Part shown: positions 41,501 to 56,500 of the stretch, piece after piece
Layout of the letters: the number at the start of each line of letters is the position of its first letter
Numbering within the stretch: position 1 is the first letter of the stretch
Source: Micromussa lordhowensis
Taxonomy: Eukaryota; Cnidaria; Anthozoa; Scleractinia; Lobophylliidae
NCBI GenBank assembly: GCA_964020085.1
Contig: OZ026596.1
Span: 16,355,795 to 16,419,794, forward strand
DNA: 64,000 nt
Direction: 5' to 3'
Notes under the pieces: generated by a model
What the model was told of the DNA's origin: nothing
Seen by the model: only the letters and a program-made list of their open reading frames with translations
The model's database searches: none
Position numbers and translations under genes: made by a program

Positions 41501-44500
41501 GGGAGCCGAAAAGACCATTAGTAGAAGGGAGCCGAAAAGACGATTAGTAGAAGGGAGCCGCCGAAAAGACGATTAGTAGAAGCGAGCCAACGAAAAGACG
41601 ATAAGTAGAAGGGAGCCGCCGAAAAGACAATTAGTAGAAGGAAGCCGCCGAAAAGACGATTAGTAGAAGGAAGCCGCGGAAAAGTCGATTAGTAGAAGGG
41701 AGCCGAAAAGTCGATTAGTACAAGGGAGCCGAAAAGTCGATGAGTGGAAAGGACCGGAAAAGTCCATTAGTAGAAGTGAGCCGAAAAGTCGATTAGTAGA
41801 AGTTAGCCAAAAAGTCGATTAGTAGATGTTCGCCAATTAGTAGAAGGAAGCCGCCGAAAAGACGATTAGTAGAAGGAAGCCGCGGAAAAGTCGATTAGTA
41901 GAAGGGAGCCGAAAAGTCGATTAGTACAAGGGAGCCGAAAAGTCGATGAGTGGAAAGGACCGGAAAAGTCCATTAGTAGAAGTGAGCCGAAAAGTCGATT
42001 AGTAGAAGTTAGCCAAAAAGTCGATTAGCAGATGTTCGCCGAAAAGTCGATTAGTAGAAGTTAGCCGAAAAGCCAATTAGTAGAAGTTAGCCGAAAAGTC
42101 CATTAGTAGAAGGGAGCCGAAAAGTCGATTAGTAGAAGTTAGCCAAAAAGTCGATTAGTAGAAGGGAGCCGCGGAAAAGTCGATTAGTAGAAGGGAGCCG
42201 AAGAGTCGATTAGTACAAGGGAGCCGAAAAGTCGATGAGTGGAAGAGACCGGAAAAGTCCATTAGTAGAAGTGAGCCGAAAAGTCGATTAGTAGAAGTTA
42301 GCCAAAAAGTCGATTAGTAGAAGGGAGCCGCCGAAAAGACGATTAGTAAAAGGGAGCCGAAAAGACGATTAGTAGAAGGGAGCTGAAAAGACGATTAGTA
42401 AAAGGGGGCCGCCGAAAAGACGATTAGTAGAAGGGAGCCGCCGAAAAGACGATTAGTATAAGGGAGCCGCCGAAAAGACGATTAGTAGAAAGGAGCCAAC
42501 GAAAAGGCGATTAGTAGAAGGGAGCCGCCGAAAAGACGATTAGGAGAAGGGAACCGCCGAAAAGACGATTAGTAGAAGGGAGCCGCCGAAAAGACGATTA
42601 GTAGAAGGGAGGCGAAAAGGCGATTAGTAGAAGGGAGCCGAAAACACGATTAGGAGAAGGGAGCCGCCGAAAACACGATTAGTAGAAGGGAGCCGCCGAA
42701 AAGACGATTAGTAAAAGGGGGCCGCCGAAAAGACAATGAGTAGAAGGGAGCCGCAGAAAAGACGATTAGTAAAAGGGGGCCGCCGAAAAGACAATTAGTA
42801 GAAGGGAGCCGCCAAAAAGACGATTAGTAGAAGGGAGCCGCCGAAAAGACGATTAGTAGAAGGGAGCCGAAAACTCGATTAGTACAAGGGAGCCGAAAAG
42901 ACGATTAGTAGAAGGGAGCCGAAAAGACGATTAGTAGAAGGGAGGCGAAAAGGGGATTAGTAAAAGGGAGCCGAAAAGACGATTAGTAGAAGGGAGCTGA
43001 AAAGACGATTAGTAAAAGGAGGCCGCCGAAAAGACGATTAGTAGAAGGGAGCCGCCGAAAAGACGATTAGTAGAAGGGAGCCGAGAAGACGATTAGTAGA
43101 AGGGAGCCGAAAAGACGATTAGTAGTAGGGAGCCGAAAAGGGGATTAGTAGAAGGAAGCCGAAAAGACGATTAGTAGAAGGGAGCCGCTGAAAAGACGAT
43201 TGGTAGAAGGGAGCCACCGAAAAGACGATTAGTAGAAGGGAGCCAACGAAAAGACGATTAGTAGAAGGGAGCCGCCGAAAAGACGATTAGTAGAAGGGAG
43301 CCGCCGAAAAGAGGATTAGTAGAAGGGAGCCGCGGAAAAGTCGATTAGTACAAGGGAGCCGAAAAGTCGATGAGTGGAAGGGACCAGAAAAGTCCATTAG
43401 TAGAAGTGAGCCGAAAAGTCGATTAGTGGAAGTTAGCCAAAAGTCGATTAGTAGATGTTCGCCGAAAAGTCGATTAGTAGAAGTTAGCCGAAAAGCCGAT
43501 TAGTAGAAGTTAGCCGAAAAGTCCATTAGTAGAAGGGAGCCGAAAAGTCGATTAGTAGAAGTTAGCCAAAAAGTCGATTAGTAGAAGGGAGCCAAAAACT
43601 CGATTAGTAGAAGGGAGCCGAAAAGTCGATTAGTAGAAGGGAGCCGAAAAGTCGATTAGTAGAAGGGAGCCGAAAAGTCGATTAGTAGAAGGGAGCCGAA
43701 AAGACGATTAGGAGAAGGGAGCCAAAAAGACGATTAGTAGAAGGTAGCCGAAAAGACGATTAGTAGAAGGGAGCCGAAAAGACGATTAGTAGAAGGGAGC
43801 CGCAAAGACGATTAGTAGAAGGGAGCCGCAAAGATGATTAGTAGAAGGTAGCCGAAAACACAATTAGTAGAAGGGAGCCGATAAGACGATTAGTAGAAGT
43901 TAGCCGAAAAGACAATTAGTAGAAGGGAGCCGAGAAACCGATTAGTAGAAGGGAGCCGCCGAAGAGACGATTAGTAGAAGGGAGCCGCCGAAAAGACGAT
44001 TAGTAGAAGGGAGCCGAAAAAATGATTAGTAGAAGGGAGGCGAAAAGGCGATTAGTAGAAGGGAGCCAAAAACACGATGAGTAGAAGGGAGCCGCCGAAA
44101 AGACGATTAGTAAAAAGGGAGCCGCCGAGAAGACAATTAGTAGAAGGGAGCCGCCAAAAAGACGATTAGTAGAAGGGAGCCGAAAAAATGATTAGTAGAA
44201 GGGAGGCGAAAAGGCGATTAGTAGAAGGGAGCCAAAAACACGATGAGTAGAAGGGAGCCGCCGAAAAGACGATTAGTAAAAAGGGAGCCGCCGAGAAGAC
44301 AATTAGTAGAAGGGAGCCGCCGAAAAGACGATTAGTAGAAGGGAGCCGCCGAAAAGACGATTAGTAGAAGCGAGCGAACGAAAAGACGATTAGTAGAAGG
44401 GAGCCGCCGAAAAGACGATTAGTAGAAGGTTGCCGAAAAGACGATTAGTAGAAGGGAGGCGAAAAGGCAATTAGTAGAAGGGAGCCGAAAACACGATTAG

Positions 44501-47500
44501 GACAAGGGAGCCGCCGAAAAGACGATTAGTAGAAGGGAGCCGCCGAAAAGACGATTAGTAAAAGGGGGCCGCCGAAAAGACGATTAGTAGAAGGGAGCCG
44601 CCGAAAAGACAATTAGTAGAAGGGAGCCGCCAAAAAGACGATTAGTAGAAGGGAGCCGCCGAAAAGACGATTAGTAGACGGGAGCCGAAAAGTCGATTAG
44701 TACAAGGGGGCCGAAAAGACCATTAGTAGAAGGGAACCGAAGAGATGATTAGTAGAAGGGAGCCACCGAAAAGACGATTAGTAGAAGCGAGCCAACGAAA
44801 AGACGATTAGTAGAAGGGAACCGCCGAAAAGACCATTAGTAGAAGGGAGCCGCCAAAAAGACGATTAGTAGAAGGGAGCCGCAGAAAAGACGATTAGTAG
44901 ATGGGAGCCGAAAAGTCGATTAGTACAAGGGAGCCGCAAAGACCATTAGTAGAAGGGAGCCGAAAAGACGATTAGTAGAAGGGAGCCGCCGAAAAGACGA
45001 TTAGTAGAAGCGAGCCAACGAAAAGACGATTAGTAGAAGGGAGCCGCCGAAAAGACGATTAGTAGAAGGGAGCCGCCGAAAAGACGATTAGTAGAAGGGA
45101 GCCGCCAAAAAGACGATTAGTAGAAGGGAGCCGCGGAAAAGTCGATTAGTAGAAGGGAGCCGAAAAGTCGATTAGTACAAGGGAGCCGAAAAGTCGATGA
45201 GTGGAAAAGACCGGAAAAGTCCATTAGTAGAAGTGAGCCGAAAAGTCGATAAGTAGAAGTTAGCCAAAAAGTCGATTAGTAGAAGTTAGCTGAAAAGTCC
45301 ATTAGTAGAAGGGAGCCGAAAAGTCGATTAGTAGAAGTTAGCCAAAAAGTCGATTAGTAGAAGGGAGCCAAAAACTCGATAAGTAGAAGGGAGCCGAAAA
45401 GACAATTAGTAGAAGGGAGCCGAGAAACCGATTAGTAGAAGGGAGCCGCCGAAGAGACGATTAGTAGAAGGGAGCCGCCGAAAAGACGATTAGTAGAAGG
45501 GAGCCGAAAAAATGATTAGTAGAAGGGAGGCGAAAAGGCGATTAGTAGAAGGGAGCCAAAAACACGATTAGTAGAAGGGAGCCGCCGAAAAGACGATTAG
45601 TAAAAAGGGAGCCGCCGAGAAGACAATTAGTAGAAGGGAGCCGCCAAAAAGACGATTAGTAGAAAGGAGCCGAAAAGACGATTAGTAAAAGGGAGCCGAA
45701 AAGACGATTAGTAGAAGGGAGTCGAAAAGACGATTAGTAGAAGGGAGGCGAAAAGGGGATTAGTAGAAGGAAGCCGAAAAGACGATTAGTAGAAGGGAGC
45801 CGCCAAAAAGACGATTAGTAGAAGGGAGCCGCCGAAAAGACGATTAGTACAAGGGAGCCGCCGAAAAGACGATTAGTAGAAGGGAGCCGCCGAAGAGACG
45901 ATTAGTAGAAGGGAGCCGCGGAAAAGTCGATTAGTACAAGGGAGCCGAAAAGTCGATGAGTGGAAGGGACCGGAAAAGTTTATTAGTAGAAGGGAGCCGA
46001 AAAGTCGATTAGTAGAAGTTAGCCAAAAAGTCGATTAGTAGATGTTCGCCGAAAAGTCCATTAGTAAAAGGGAGCCGAAAAGTCGATTAGTAGAAGTTAG
46101 CCAAAAAGCCGATTAGTAAAAGGGAGCCAAAAACTCCATTAGTAGAATGGAGCCGAAAAGTCGATTAGTAGAAGGGAGCCGAAAAGTCGATTGGTAGAAG
46201 AGCGCTGAAAAGTCGATTAGTAGAAGTTTGCCGAAAAGTCGATTAGTGGAAGGGAGCCGAAAAGACGATTAGGAGAAGAGAGCCGAAAAGACGATTAGTA
46301 GAAGGTAGCCGAAAAGACGATTAGTAGAAGGAAGCCGCCGAAAAGACGATTAGTACAAGGGAGCCGCCGAAAAGACGATTAGTAGAAGGGAGCCGCCGAA
46401 GAGACGATTAGTAGAAGGGAGCCGCGGAAAAGTCGATTAGTACAAGGGAGCCGAAAAGTCGATGAGTGGAAGGGACCGGAAAAGTTTATTAGTAGAAGGG
46501 AGCCGAAAAGTCGATTAGTAGAAGTTAGCCAAAAAGTCGATTAGTAGATGTTCGCCGAAAAGTCGATTAGTAGAAGTTAGCCGAAAAGCAGATTAGTAGA
46601 AGTTAGCCGAAAAGTCCATTAGTAAAAGGGAGCCGAAAAGTCGATTAGTAGAAGTTAGCCAAAAAGCCGATTAGTAAAAGGGAGCCAAAAACTCCATTAG
46701 TAGAATGGAGCCGAAAAGTCGATTAGTAGAAGGGAGCCGAAAAGTCGATTGGTAGAAGAGCGCCGAAAAGTCGATTAGTAGAAGTTAGCCGAAAAGTCGA
46801 TTAGTAGAAGGGAGCCGAAAAGACGATTAGGAGAAGAGAGCCGAAAAGACGATTAGTAGAAGGTAGCCGAAAAGACGATTAGTAGAAGGGAGCCGAAAAG
46901 ACGATTAGTACAAGGGAGCCGCAAAGACGATCAGTAGAAGGGAGCCGCAAAGACGATTAGTAGAACGTACCCGAAAACACAATTAGTAGAAGGGAGGCGA
47001 AAAGACGATTAGTAGAAGTTAGCCCAAAAGACGATTAGTAGAAGGGAGCCGCCGAAAAGACGATTAGTAGAAGGGAGCCGAAAAAACGATTAGTAGAAGG
47101 GAGGCGAAAAGGGGATTAGTAGAAGGGAGCCACCGAAAAGACGATTAGTAGAAGGGAGCCGCCGAAAAGACGATTAGTAGAAGGGAGCCGAAAAGACGAT
47201 TAGTAAAAGGGAGCCGAAAAGACGATTAGTAGAAGGGAGCCGAAAAGACGATTAGTAGAAGGGAGGCGAAAAGGGGATTAGTAGAAGGAACCCAAAAAGA
47301 CGATTAGTAGAAGGGAGCCGCCGAAAAGACGATTAGTAGAAGGGAGCCGCCGAAAAGACGATTAGTAGAAGTGGGCCAATGAAAAGACGATTAGTAGAAG
47401 GGAGCCGCTGAAAAGACGATTAGTAGAAGGGAGCCGCCAAAAAGACGATTAGTAGAAGGGAGCCGCGGAAAAGTCGATTAGTACAAAGGAGCCGAAAAGT

Positions 47501-50500
47501 CGATGAGTGGAAAAGACCGGAAAAGTCCATTAGTAGAAGTGAGCCGAAAAGTCGATAAGTAGAAGTTAGCCAAAAAGTCGATTAGTAGATGTTCGCCGAA
47601 AAGTCGATTAGTAGAAGTTAGCTGAAAAGTCCATTAGTAGAAGGGAGCCGAAAAGTCGATTAGTAGAAGTTAGCCAAAAAGTCGATTAGTAGAAGGGAGC
47701 CAAAAACTCGATAAGTAGAAGGGAGCCGAAAAGACAATTAGTAGAAGGGAGCCGAGAAACCGATTAGTAGAAGGGAGCCGCCGAAGAGACGATTAGTAGA
47801 AGGGAGCCGCCGAAAAGACGATTAGTAGAAGGGAGCCGAAAAAATGATTAGTAGAAGGGAGGCGAAAAGGCGATTAGTAGAAGGGAGCCAAAAACACGAT
47901 TAGTAGAAGGGAGCCGCCGAAAAGACGATTAGTAAAAAGGGAGCCGCCGAGAAGACAATTAGTAGAAGGGAGCCGCCAAAAAGACGATTAGTAGAAGGGA
48001 GCCGAAAAGACGATTAGTAAAAGGGAGCCGAAAAGACGATTAGTAGAAGGGAGTCGAAAAGACGATTAGTAGAAGGGAGGCGAAAAGGGGATTAGTAGAA
48101 GGAAGCCGAAAAGACGATTAGTAGAAGGGAGCCGCCAAAAAGACGATTAGTAGAAGGGAGCCGCCGAAAAGACGATTAGTACAAGGGAGCCGCCGAAAAG
48201 ACGATTAGTAGAAGGGAGCCGCCGAAGAGACGATTAGTAGAAGGGAGCCGCGGAAAAGTCGATTAGTACAAGGGAGCCGAAAAGTCGATGAGTGGAAGGG
48301 ACCGGAAAAGTTTATTAGTAGAAGGGAGCCGAAAAGTCGATTAGTAGAAGTTAGCCAAAAAGTCGATTAGTAGATGTTCGCCGAAAAGTCGATTAGTAGA
48401 AGTTAGCCGAAAAGTCCATTAGTAAAAGGGAGCCGAAAAGTCGATTAGTAGAAGTTAGCCAAAAAGCCGATTAGTAAAAGGGAGCCAAAAACTCCATTAG
48501 TAGAATGGAGCCGAAAAGTCGATTAGTAGAAGGGAGCCGAAAAGTCGATTGGTAGAAGAGCGCCGAAAAGTCGATTAGTAGAAGTTAGCCGAAAAGTCGA
48601 TTAGTAGAAGGGAGCCGAAAAGACGATTAGGAGAAGAGAGCCGAAAAGACGATTAGTAGAAGGTAGCCGAAAAGACGATTAGTAGAAGGGAGCCGCCGAA
48701 AAGACGATTAGTACAAGGGAGCCGCCTAAAAGACGATTAGTAGAAGGGAGCCGCCGAAGAGACGATTAGTAGAAGGGAGCCGCGGAAAAGTCGATTAGTA
48801 CAAGGGAGCCGAAAAGTCGATGAGTGGAAGGGACCGGAAAAGTTTATTAGTAGAAGGGAGCCGAAAAGTCGATTAGTAGAAGTTAGCCAAAAAGTCGATT
48901 AGTAGATGTTCGCCGAAAAGTCGATTAGTAGAAGTTAGCCGAAAAGCAGATTAGTAGAAGTTAGCCGAAAAGTCCATTAGTAAAAGGGAGCCGAAAAGTC
49001 GATTAGTAGAAGTTAGCCAAAAAGGCGATTAGTAAAAGGGAGCCAAAAACTCCATTAGTAGAATGGAGCCGAAAAGTCGATTAGTAGAAGGGAGCCGAAA
49101 AGTCGATTGGTAGAAGAGCGCCGAAAAGTCGATTAGTAGAAGTTAGCCGAAAAGTCGATTAGTAGAAGGGAACCGAAAAGACGATTAGGAGAAGAGAGCC
49201 GAAAAGACGATTAGTAGAAGGTAGCCGAAAAGACGATTAGTAGAAGGGAGCCGAGAAACCGATTAGTAGAACAGAGCCGCCGAAGAGACGATTAGTAGAA
49301 GGGAGCCGAAAAAACGATTAGTAGAAGGGAGGCGAAAAGGGGATTAGTAGAAGGGAGCCGCCGAAAAGACGATAAGTAGAAGGGAGCCGCCGAAAAGACG
49401 ATTAGTAGAAGGGAGCCAAAAAGACGATTAGTAAAAGGGAGCCGAAAAGACGATTAGTAGAAGGGAGCCGAAAAGACGATTAGTAGAAGGGAGGCGAAAA
49501 GGGGATTAGTAGAAGGAAGCCGGAAAGACGATTAGTAGAAGGGAGCCGCCGAAAAGACGATTAGTAGAAGGGAGCCGCCGAAAAGACGATTAGTAGAAGG
49601 GAGCCAACGAAAAGACGATTAGTAGAAGGGAGCCGCCAAACAGACGATTAGTAGAACGGAGCCGCCGAAAAGACGATTAGTAGAAGGGAGCCGCCGAAAA
49701 GACGATTAGTAGAAGGGAGCCCAGAAAGGTCGATTAGTAGAAGGGAGCCGAAACGTCGATTAGTACAAGGGAGCCGAAAAGTCGATGAGTGGAAGGGACC
49801 GGAAAAGTCCATTAGTAGAAGTGAGCCGAAAAGTCGATTAGTAGAAGTTAGAGAAAAAGTCGATTAGTAGAAGGGAACCGCCGAAAAGACGATTAGTAGA
49901 AGGTTGCCGAAAAGATGATTAGTAGAAGGGAGGCAAAAAGGCGATTAGTAGAAGGGAGCCGAAAACACGATTAGGAGCCGAAAAGACAATTAGTAGAAGG
50001 GAGCCAAAAAGACGATTAGTAAAAGGGAGCTGAAAAGACGATTAGTAGAAGGGAGCCGAAAAGACGATTAGTAGAAGGGAGGCGAAAAGGGGATTAGTAG
50101 AAGGAAGCCGAAAAGACGATTAGTAGAAGGGAGCCGCCGAAAAGACGATTAGTAGAAGGGAGCCGCCGAAAAGACGATTAGTAGAAGCGAGCCAACGAAA
50201 AGACGATTAGTAGAAGGGAGCCGCCCAAAAGACGATTAGTAGAAGGTTGCCGAAAAGACGATTAGTAGAAGGGAGGCGAAAAGGCGATTAGTAGAAGGGA
50301 GCCGAAAACACGATTAGGAGAAGGGAGCCGCCGAAAAGACGATTATTAGAAGGGAGCCGCCGAAAAGACGATTAGTAAAAGGGGGCCGCCGAAAAGACGA
50401 TTAGTAGAAGGGAGCCGCCGAAAAGACAATTAGTAGAAGGGAGCCGCCAAAAAGACGATAAGTAGAAGGGAGCCGCCGAAAAGACGATTAGTAGACGGGA

Positions 50501-53500
50501 GCCGAAATGTCGATTAGTACAAGGGAGCCGAAAAGACCATTAGTAGAAGGGAGCCGAAAAGACGATTAGTAGAAGGGAGCCGCCGAAAAGACGATTCGTA
50601 GAAGCGAGCCAACGAAAAGACGATTAGTAGAAGGGAGCCGCCGGAAAGACGATTAGTAGAAGGGAGCCGCCAAAAAGACGATTAGTAGAAGGGAGCCGCC
50701 GAAAAGACGATTAGTAGACGGGAGCCAAAAAGTCGATTAGTACAAGGCAGCCGAAAAGACCATTAGTAGAAGGGAGCCGAAAAGACGATTAGTAGAAGGG
50801 AGCCGCCGAAAAGACGATTAGTAGAAGCGAGCGAACGAAAAGACGATTAGTAGAAGGGAGCCGCCGAAAAGACGATTAGTAGAAGGAAGCCGAAAAGACG
50901 ATTAGTAGAAGGGAGGCGAAAAGGGGATTAGTAAAAGAGAGCCGAAAAGACGATTAGTAGAAGGGAGCCGAAAAGACGATTAGTAGAAGGGAGGCGAAAA
51001 GGGGATTAGTAGAAGGAAGCCGAAAAGACGATTAGTAGAAGGGAGCAGCCAAAAAGACGATTAGTAGAAGGTTGCCGAAAAGCGATTAGTAGAAGGGAGC
51101 CGAAAACACGATTAGGAGAAGGGCGCCGCCGAAAAGACGATTAGTAGAAGGGAGCCGCCGAAAAGACGATTAGTAAAAGAAGGCCGCCGAAAAGACGATT
51201 AGTAGAAGGGAGCCGCCGAAAAGACAATTAGTAGAAGGGAGCCGCCAAAAAGACGATTAGTAGAAGGGAGCCGCCGAAAAGACGATTAGTAGACGGGAGC
51301 CAAAAAGTCGATTAGTACAAGGGAGCCGAAAAGACCATTAGTAGAAGGGAGCCGAAAAGACGATTAGTAGAAGGGAGCCGCCGAAAAGACGATTAGTAGA
51401 AGCGAGCCAACGAAAAGACGATTAGTAGAAGGGAGCCGCGGGAAAGACGATTAGTAGAAGGGAGCCGCCAGAAACACGATTAGTAGAAGGGAGCCGCCGA
51501 AAAGACGATTAGTAGACGGGAGCCGAAAAGTCGATAAGTACAAGGGAGCCGAAAAGACCATTAGTAGAAGGGAGCCGAAAAGACGATTAGTAGAAGGGAG
51601 CCGCCGAAAAGACGATTAGTAGAAGCGAGCCAACGAAAAGACGATTAGTAGAAGGGAGCCGCCGAAAAGACAATTAGTAGAAGGAAGCCGCCGAAAAGAC
51701 GATTAGTAGAAGGAAGCCGCGGAAAAGTCGATTAGTAGAAGGGAGCCGAAAAGTCGATTAGTACAAGGGAGCCGAAAAGTCGATGAGTGGAAAGGACCGG
51801 AAAAGTCCATTAGTAGAAGTGAGCCGAAAAGTCGATTAGTAGAAGTTAGCCAAAAAGTCGATTAGTAGATGTTCGCCGAAAAGTCGATCAGTAGAAGTTA
51901 GCCGAAAAGCCAATTAGTAGAAGTTAGCCGAAAAGTCCATTAGTAGAAGGGAGCTGAAAAGTCGATTAGTAGAAGTTAGCCAAAAAGTCGATTAGTAGAA
52001 GGGAGCCGCGGAAAAGTCGATTAGTAGAAGGGAGCCGAAAAGTCGATTAGTACAAGGGAGCCGAAAAGTCGATGAGTGGAAGGGACCGGAAAAGTTTATT
52101 AGTAGAAGTGAGCCGAAAAGTCGATTAGTAGAAGTTAGCCAAAAAGTCGATTAGTAGAAGGGAGCCGCCGAAAAGACGATTAGTAGACGGGAGCCAAAAA
52201 GTCGATTAGTACAAGGCAGCCGAAAAGTCGATGAGTGGAAGGGACCGGAAAAGTTTATTAGTAGAAGTGAGCCGAAAAGTCGATTAGTAGAAGTTAGCCA
52301 AAAAGTCGATTAGTAGAAGGGAGCCGAAAAGTCGATTAGTACAAGGGAGCCGAAAAGTCGATGAGTGGAAGGGACCGGAAAAGTTTATTAGTAGAAGTGA
52401 GCCGAAAAGTCGATTAGTAGAAGTTAGCCAAAAAGTCGATTAGTAGAAGGGAGCCGCCGAAAAGACGATTAGTAGACGGGAGCCAAAAAGTCGATTAGTA
52501 CAAGGCAGCCGAAAAGACCATTAGTAGAAGGGAGCCGAAAAGACGATTAGTAGAAGGGAGCCGCCGAAAAGACGATTAGTAGAAGCGAGCGAACGAAAAG
52601 ACGATTAGTAGAAGGGAGCCGCCGAAAAGACGATTAGTAGAAGGAAGCCGAAAAGACGATTAGTAGAAGGGAGGCGAAAAGGGGATTAGTAAAAGGGAGC
52701 CGAAAAGACGATTAGTAGAAGGGAGCCGAAAAGACGATTAGTAGAAGGGAGGCGAAAAGGGGATTAGTAGAAGTAAGCCGAAAAGACGATTAGTAGAAGG
52801 GAGCAGCCAAAAAGACGATTAGTAGAAGGTTGCCGAAAAGCGATTAGTAGAAGGGAGCCGAAAACACGATTAGGAGAAGGGCGCCGCCGAAAAGACGATT
52901 AGTAGAAGGGAGCCGCCGAAAAGACGATTAGTAAAAGGGGGCCGCCGAAAAGACGATTAGTAGAAGGGAGCCGCCGAAAAGACAATTAGTAGAAGGGAGC
53001 CGCCAAAAAGACGATTAGTAGAAGGGAGCCGCCGAAAAGACGATTAGTAGACGGGAGCCAAAAAGTCGATTAGTACAAGGGAGCCGAAAAGACCATTAGT
53101 AGAAGGGAGCCGAAAAGACGATTAGTAGAAGGGAGCCGCCGAAAAGACGATTAGTAGAAGCGAGCCAACGAAAAGACGATTAGTAGAAGGGAGCCGCGGG
53201 AAAGACGATTAGTAGAAGGGAGCCGCCAGAAACACGATTAGTAGAAGGGAGCCGCCGAAAAGACAATTAGTAGACGGGAGCCGAAAAGTCGATAAGTACA
53301 AGGGAGCCGAAAAGACCATTAGTAGAAGGGAGCCGAAAAGACGATTAGTAGAAGGGAGCCGCCGAAAAGACGATTAGTAGAAGCGAGCCAACGAAAAGAC
53401 GATTAGTAGAAGGGAGCCGCCGAAAAGACAATTAGTAGAAGGAAGCCGCCGAAAAGACGATTAGTAGAAGGAAGCCGCGGAAAAGTCGATTAGTAGAAGG

Positions 53501-56500
53501 GAGCCGAAAAGTCGATTAGTACAAGGGAGCCGAAAAGTCGATGAGTGGAAAGGACCGGAAAAGTCCATTAGTAGAAATGAGCCGAAAAGTCGATTAGTAG
53601 AAGTTAGCCAAAAAGTCGATTAGTAGATGTTCGCCGAAAAGTCGATTAGTAGAAGTTAGCCGAAAAGCCAATTAGTAGAAGTTAGCCGAAAAGTCCATTA
53701 GTAGAAGGGAGCTGAAAAGTCGATTAGTAGAAGTTAGCCAAAAAGTCGATTAGTAGAAGGGAGCCGCGGAAAAGTCGATTAGTAGAAGGGAGCCGAAAAG
53801 TCGATTAGTACAAGGGAGCCGAAAAGTCGATGAGTGGAAGGGACCGGAAAAGTTTATTAGTAGAAGTGAGCCGAAAAGTCGATTAGTAGAAGTTAGCCAA
53901 AAAGTCGATTAGTAGAAGGGAGCCGCCGAAAAGACGATTAGTAGAAGGTTGCCGAAAAGACGATTAGTAGAAGGGAGGCGAAAAGGCGATTAGTAGAAGG
54001 GAGCCGAAAACACGATTAGGAGAAGGGAGCCGCCGAACACACGATTAGTAGAAGGGAGCCGCCGAAAAGACGATTAGTAAAAGGGAGCCGAAAAGACGAT
54101 TAGTAGAAGGGAGCTGAAAAGACGATTAGTAAAAGGGGGCCGCCGAAAAGACGATTAGTAGAAGGGAGCCGCCGAAAAGACGATTAGTAGAAGGGAGCCA
54201 AAAAGACGATTAGTAAAAGGGAACCGAAAAGACAATTAGTAGAAGGGAGCCGAAAAGACGATTAGTAGAAGGGAGGCGAAAAGGGGATTAGTAGAAGGAA
54301 GCCGAAAAGACGATTAGTAGAAGGGAGCCGCCGAAAAGACGATTAGTAGAAGGGAGCCGCCGAAAAGACGATTAGTAGAAGGGAGGCAAAAAGGCGATTA
54401 GTAGAAGGGAGCCGAAAACACGATTAGGAGAAGGGAGCCGCCGAAAACACGATTAGTAGAAGGGAGCCGCCGAAAAGACGATTAGTAAAAGGGGGCCGCC
54501 GAAAAGACAATGAGTAGAAGGGAGCCGCCGAAAAGACGATTAGTAAAAGGGGGCCGCCGAAAAGACAATTAGTAGAAGGGAGCCGCCAAAAAGACGATTA
54601 GTAGAAGGGAGCCGCCGAAAAGACGATTAGTAGAAGGGAGCCGAAAAGTCGATTAGTACAAGGGAGCCGAAATGACGATTAGTAGAAGGGAGCCGAAAAG
54701 ACGATTAGTAGAAGGGAGGCGAAAAGGGGATTAGTAAAAGGGAGCCGAAAAGACGATTAGTAGAAGGGAGCTAAAAAGACGATTAGTAAAAGGAGGCCGC
54801 CGAAAAGACGATTAGTAGAAGGGAGCCGCCGAAAAGACGATTAGTAGAAGGGAGCCGAGAAGACGATTAGTAAAAGGGAGCCGAAAAGACTATTAGTAGA
54901 AGGGAGCCGAAGAGACGATTAGTAGAAGGGAGCCGAAAAGGGGATTAGTAGAAGGAAGCCGAAAAGACGATTAGTAGAAGGGAGCCGCTGAAAAGACGAT
55001 TGGTAGAAGGGAGCCACCAAAAAGACGATTAGTAGAAGGGAGCCAACGAAAAGACGATTAGTAGAAGGGAGCCGCCGAAAAGACGATTAGTAGAAGGGAG
55101 CCGCCGAAAAGAGGATTAGTAGAAGGGAGCCGCGGAAAAGTCGATTAGTACAAGGGAGCCGAAAAGTCGATGAGTGGAAGGGACCAGAAAAGTCCATTAG
55201 TAGAAGTGAGCCGAAAAGTCGATTAGTGGAAGTTAGCCAAAAGTCGATTAGTAGATGTTCGCCGAAAAGTCGATTAGTAGAAGTTAGCCGAAAAGCCGAT
55301 TAGTAGAAGTTAGCCGAAAAGTCCATTAGTAGAAGGGAGCCGAAAAGTCGATTAGTAGAAGTTAGCCAAAAAGTCGATTAGTAGAAGGGAGCCAAAAACT
55401 CGATTAGTAGAAGGGAGCCGAAAAGTCGATTAGTAGAAGGGAGCCGAAAAGTCGATTAGTAGAAGGGAGCCGAAAAGTTGATTAGTAGAAGGGAACCGAA
55501 AAGTCGATTAGTAGAAGGGAGCCGAAAAGACGATTAGGAGAAGGGAGCCGAAAAGACGATTAGTAGAAGGTAGCCGAAAAGACGATTAGTAGAAGGGAGC
55601 CGAAAAGACGATTAGTAGAAGGGAGCCGCAAAGACGATTAGTAGAAGGGAGCCGCTAAGATGATTAGTAGAAGGTAGCCGAAAACACAATTAGTAGAAGG
55701 GAGCCGATAAGACGATTAGTAGAAGTTAGCCGAAAAGACAATTAGTAGAAGGGAGCCGAGAAACCGATTAGTAGAAGGGAGCCGCCGAAGAGACGATTAG
55801 TAGAAGGGAGCCGCCGAAAAGACGATTAGTAGAAGGGAGCCGAAAAAATGATTAGTAGAAGGGAGGCGAAAAGGCGATTAGTAGAAGGGAGCCAAAAACA
55901 CGATGAGTAGAAGGGAGCCGCCGAAAAGACGATTAGTAAAAAGGGAGCCGCCGAGAAGACAATTAGTAGAAGGGAGCCGCCAAAAAGACGATTAGTAGAA
56001 GGGAGCCGAAAAGACGATTAGTAGAAGGGAGCCGAAAAGACGATTAGTAAAAGGGAGCCGAAAAGACGATTAGTAGAAGGGAGCCGAAAAGACGATTAGT
56101 AGAAGGGAGGCGAAAAGGGGATTAGTAGAAGGAAGCCGAAAAGACGATTAGTAGAAGGGAGCCGCCGAAAAGACGATTAGTAGAAGCGAGCGAACGAAAA
56201 GACGATTAGTAGAAGGGAGCCGTCGAAAAGACGATTAGTAGAAGGTTGCCGAAAAGACGATTAGTAGAACGGAGGCGAAAAGGCAATTAGTAGAAGGGAG
56301 CCGAAAACACGATTAGGAGAAGGGAGCCGCCGAAAAGACGATTAGTAGAAGGGAGCCGCCGAAAAGACGATTAGTAAAAGGGGGCCGCCGAAAAGACGAT
56401 TAGTAGAAGAGAGCCGCCGAAAAGACAATTAGTAGAAGGGAGCCGCCAAAAAGACGATTAGTAGAAGGGAGCCGCCGAAAAGACGATTAGTAGACGGGAG